From Oasisia sp. SBJ-2009 (Eukaryota; Annelida; Polychaeta; Sabellida; Siboglinidae), in the NCBI GenBank assembly GCA_964017155.1, contig OZ024862.1, positions 44,493,462 through 44,557,461 of the forward strand: a DNA stretch of 64,000 nucleotides. Direction: 5' to 3'. Below the pieces are notes generated by a model. That model did not search any database, was not told where the DNA came from, and worked only from the letters and a program-made list of their open reading frames with translations. Positions 61,951 through 64,000 of the stretch are shown piece after piece. Every line of letters begins with the position of its first letter. The stretch's first letter is position 1. The position numbers and the translations under genes were made by a program.

Positions 61951-64000
61951 TAACAAGATTTAACAAGATTTAACAAGATTGCCACCTAGAGAATAAACTC
62001 AAGATGGCAGGTGGACAAGGAAGCCCTTTGGCTTATCGAGAGTCCAACCTATCTATCTAAATGTACCCCGCCCTTCTTAGGTACATGTCAATTTTATTTT
62101 TGAACATATTAACACTACTAGCACTTACACAATCAGCCGATAATCTGTTCCATTCATTTACTGTTCTTTGTGAAAATGAAAATTTTCTAATATCTAATCT
62201 ACATTGCTTCTTTGCTAATGTAACTCCATGTCCTCTAGTCCTTCTCTCTTCCTTGACTGAGAAAAAAATATTTCTGTCAATATTTTCATACCCATTCAAT
62301 ATTTTAAAAACTTCTATCTGATCTCCTCGCAGTCTCCTGGTTTCTAGTGTTGTTAATCCACATTCTTTTAGACGCATTTCATAACTAATATTCCTGAGTT
62401 TTTGTATCATTTTGGTTGCTCTTCTTTGTACTCTTTCTAGTATATCAATATCCTTCTTGCGATATGGCCTCCATGCCTGTATGCAATATTCTAAATGAGG
62501 CCTAACTATTGTTTTGTACAGTGGTATTATTAGTTCTTTTTCCTTGTACACTATATTTCGCCTAATTAATCCAAGAATTTGGTTTCCCTTCGCTGCTGCA
62601 ATTGCACACTGTTCCGATACCTTCATATCAGCACTAATAGTTAACCCTAAGTCCTTTTCCTTTACGGTAGTATTTAGTACAGTATCACCCATTGTATATT
62701 GTGCATCTTCATTCCCATGTCCTGTGTGGAGGCACTTACACTTCCCATAATTAAACGGCATTTGCCACTTCTCAGACCATTCGGTCAACTTATTTAGATC
62801 ATCTTGTAATTGCTGTCTATCTGTATCACTTTTTATTTTTCTGAACACTTTTGTATCATCCGCAAACTTCAACACCTTGCTTGTTATATCATCATCCAAA
62901 TCATTGATATATATTAAGAACAAAATAGGTCCCAATACTGATCCCTGCGGTACTCCACTCAAAACCGATTTCCAGTTTGAAACCTCCCCATCAACTACTA
63001 CTCTTTGTCTTCTATCAATAAGCCATTTTTCTATCCAGTTAATCATAACATTGCCTATGCCATGGGCCTTCAGTTTAAGTAGTAATCTTTGATGTGGCAC
63101 TTTGTCAAAAGCTTTTTTAAAATCTAAGTATATTATATCTACTGGTGATCCCTCATCTACCCACTTTGTGACATCTTCCAAAAAACATAAGATATTTGTT
63201 AAGCATGACCTCGCTTTTAGAAACCCATGTTGAGATGGGTTAATCAAGTTATTTTTAACAAGAAAATCAACCAAGTGCTCTTTAATTAGTCTTTCTAATA
63301 GTTTACAAATCACCGATGTTAAACTCACTGGTCTATAGTTCTCTGACTTGCTTCTTGATCCTTTTTTAAATAATGGTATGATGTTTGCTTCTTTCCATTC
63401 TAACGGAACTACTCCTTCCTCTAATGCCAAATTGAACACTGTTGCAAGTGGTGTGCTAATTTGTTCTACAATTTCCAGTAGTAATTTGGGAGGAATCCCA
63501 TCCACTCCAGGTGACTTATTATCCTTCATGTCCCTTATTTTCTTAGCTACCATTTTTGGTGTTACAATTAGTTGTCCTAAATAGTCTGACTCTCTCCCTT
63601 CGAATTTAGTCTCTGGTACTGGTAATGCACTAATATCTTCCCTGGTAAATACCGAACTAAAGTATTCATTTAGGTTTTCTGCCATTAAGAATCCCTCTGT
63701 TATTATTTTTCCATCACTATCTTCTAGAGGTCCGACCTTATCCTGAACTTTCTGTTTACTTCGAACATACGCATAAAAACTCTTGCTGTCATGTTTTATA
63801 TTAAAAGCTAATTTTTGTTCATAGCTTCTCTTTGAATTTCTAATTTCAGCTGTAGCTTGGTTAAGTGCTTCTTTATAAATGGCATAGTCTTCTTCACTTC
63901 CATTATGTCTATATGTCTTCCACATCATTTGCTTGTATTTGATTTTTCTAATGGCTTCTTTTGATAAGTGTTTCTTTTTTGACCGTTTCCCTTGTTTTTT
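61951..64000 (-). mobile_element. CR1-like LINE, 3' part, extends past the window edge
   Basis: The element reads on the minus strand from beyond 64000 to its 3' end at 61951. After the ORF stop at 62057 comes a roughly 105-bp untranslated region (CTCGATAAGCCAAAGGGCTT, CCACCTGCCATCTTGAGTTT). It ends in three copies of TTGTTAAATC (about 61951-61982) instead of poly(A), the kind of short terminal repeat known from CR1/L2-type LINEs. The copy at 22640-22949 shares this tail. The promoter and endonuclease part lie outside the window. Confidence 0.92.
62057..64000 (-). CDS. LINE ORF2 protein, reverse transcriptase (5' end outside window)
   Basis: One uninterrupted frame runs from the window edge (KKQGKRSKKKHLSKE, open at 64000) to TAG at 62057, 647 residues visible. 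The methionine at 63928 is internal. After a Lys-rich linker come the reverse-transcriptase motifs in order: NKSPGVDGIPP; PLFKKGSRSKSENYRPVSLT; HGFLKARSCLTN; motif A YLDFKKAFDKVPH; motif B SGVPQGSVLGP; and motif C FADDTKVF. The thumb region has LGLTISADM, then HLEYCIQAWRPYRKKDIDIL and a conserved C-terminal domain ending MYLRRAGYI. All three catalytic aspartates are present. The protein would copy the element's own RNA at the nick made by its endonuclease, which should be encoded upstream. The frame lacks any lesion here, so the copy could be young or active. Confidence 0.95.
   Translation of the reverse strand, partial: KKQGKRSKKKHLSKEAIRKIKYKQMMWKTYRHNGSEEDYAIYKEALNQATAEIRNSKRSYEQKLAFNIKHDSKSFYAYVRSKQKVQDKVGPLEDSDGKIITEGFLMAENLNEYFSSVFTREDISALPVPETKFEGRESDYLGQLIVTPKMVAKKIRDMKDNKSPGVDGIPPKLLLEIVEQISTPLATVFNLALEEGVVPLEWKEANIIPLFKKGSRSKSENYRPVSLTSVICKLLERLIKEHLVDFLVKNNLINPSQHGFLKARSCLTNILCFLEDVTKWVDEGSPVDIIYLDFKKAFDKVPHQRLLLKLKAHGIGNVMINWIEKWLIDRRQRVVVDGEVSNWKSVLSGVPQGSVLGPILFLIYINDLDDDITSKVLKFADDTKVFRKIKSDTDRQQLQDDLNKLTEWSEKWQMPFNYGKCKCLHTGHGNEDAQYTMGDTVLNTTVKEKDLGLTISADMKVSEQCAIAAAKGNQILGLIRRNIVYKEKELIIPLYKTIVRPHLEYCIQAWRPYRKKDIDILERVQRRATKMIQKLRNISYEMRLKECGLTTLETRRLRGDQIEVFKILNGYENIDRNIFFSVKEERRTRGHGVTLAKKQCRLDIRKFSFSQRTVNEWNRLSADCVSASSVNMFKNKIDMYLRRAGYI

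Overview
The window is nuclear DNA of an animal, almost certainly a marine invertebrate. The evidence is one spliced leucine-rich-repeat (LRR) receptor-like gene with GT/AG introns, CR1-like and RTE-like non-LTR retrotransposons, a tRNA-derived SINE family, long AC, AT and tetranucleotide microsatellites, and very low gene density. A lophotrochozoan such as a mollusc is my best guess, but the sequence alone does not exclude a lancelet or another invertebrate. Nothing looks prokaryotic: I see no operons, Shine-Dalgarno sites, CRISPR arrays or phage genes.

About a quarter of the window is tandem repeat. The main arrays are 48-bp units at 1-1180; TGGA repeats at 7791-8270; a chain of 4- and 8-bp repeats at 8355-9453; 18-bp units at 10977-11578; a G-rich array near 13.0-13.3 kb; 55-bp units at 17.7-18.3 kb; 18-bp units at 23.2-23.4 kb; 35-bp units at 29.5-29.8 kb; 31/33-bp units at 32.2-32.6 kb; a 3.2-kb pyrimidine array at 32993-36170 facing a 3.5-kb purine array at 36795-40310; 31-bp units at 42.5-43.5 kb; 32-bp units at 54.9-56.2 kb; and 27-bp units at 58.5-59.1 kb. 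Almost all long open frames in the window are by-products of these arrays and are not genes.

The one confident cellular gene is on the minus strand. It has two coding exons, 17463-16472 and 15866-15584, and a possible 5' non-coding exon near 22.1-22.4 kb. The spliced product is a 424-residue type I membrane protein: signal peptide, LRRNT, LRRs, LRRCT, one transmembrane helix, and a short tail with an ITIM-like tyrosine motif. A possible terminal exon of another minus-strand gene lies at 6533-6337.

Mobile DNA includes the 3' two-thirds of an apparently intact CR1-like LINE entering from the right edge (61951-64000, minus) and two dead relatives (15958-16125 and 22640-22949). There is also an ancient RTE-like reverse transcriptase remnant (3840-4575) and a heavily 5'-truncated LINE inserted inside a minisatellite (58679-58901). 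The remaining elements are three SINE copies (18815-19060, 49997-50232, 53721-53958), a 703-bp element with terminal inverted repeats (31367-32069), and a fold-back element with a 12-bp target duplication and degenerate hammerhead/Penelope-like motifs (2599-2797). The rest is unique AT-rich intergenic sequence in which I recognise no gene.
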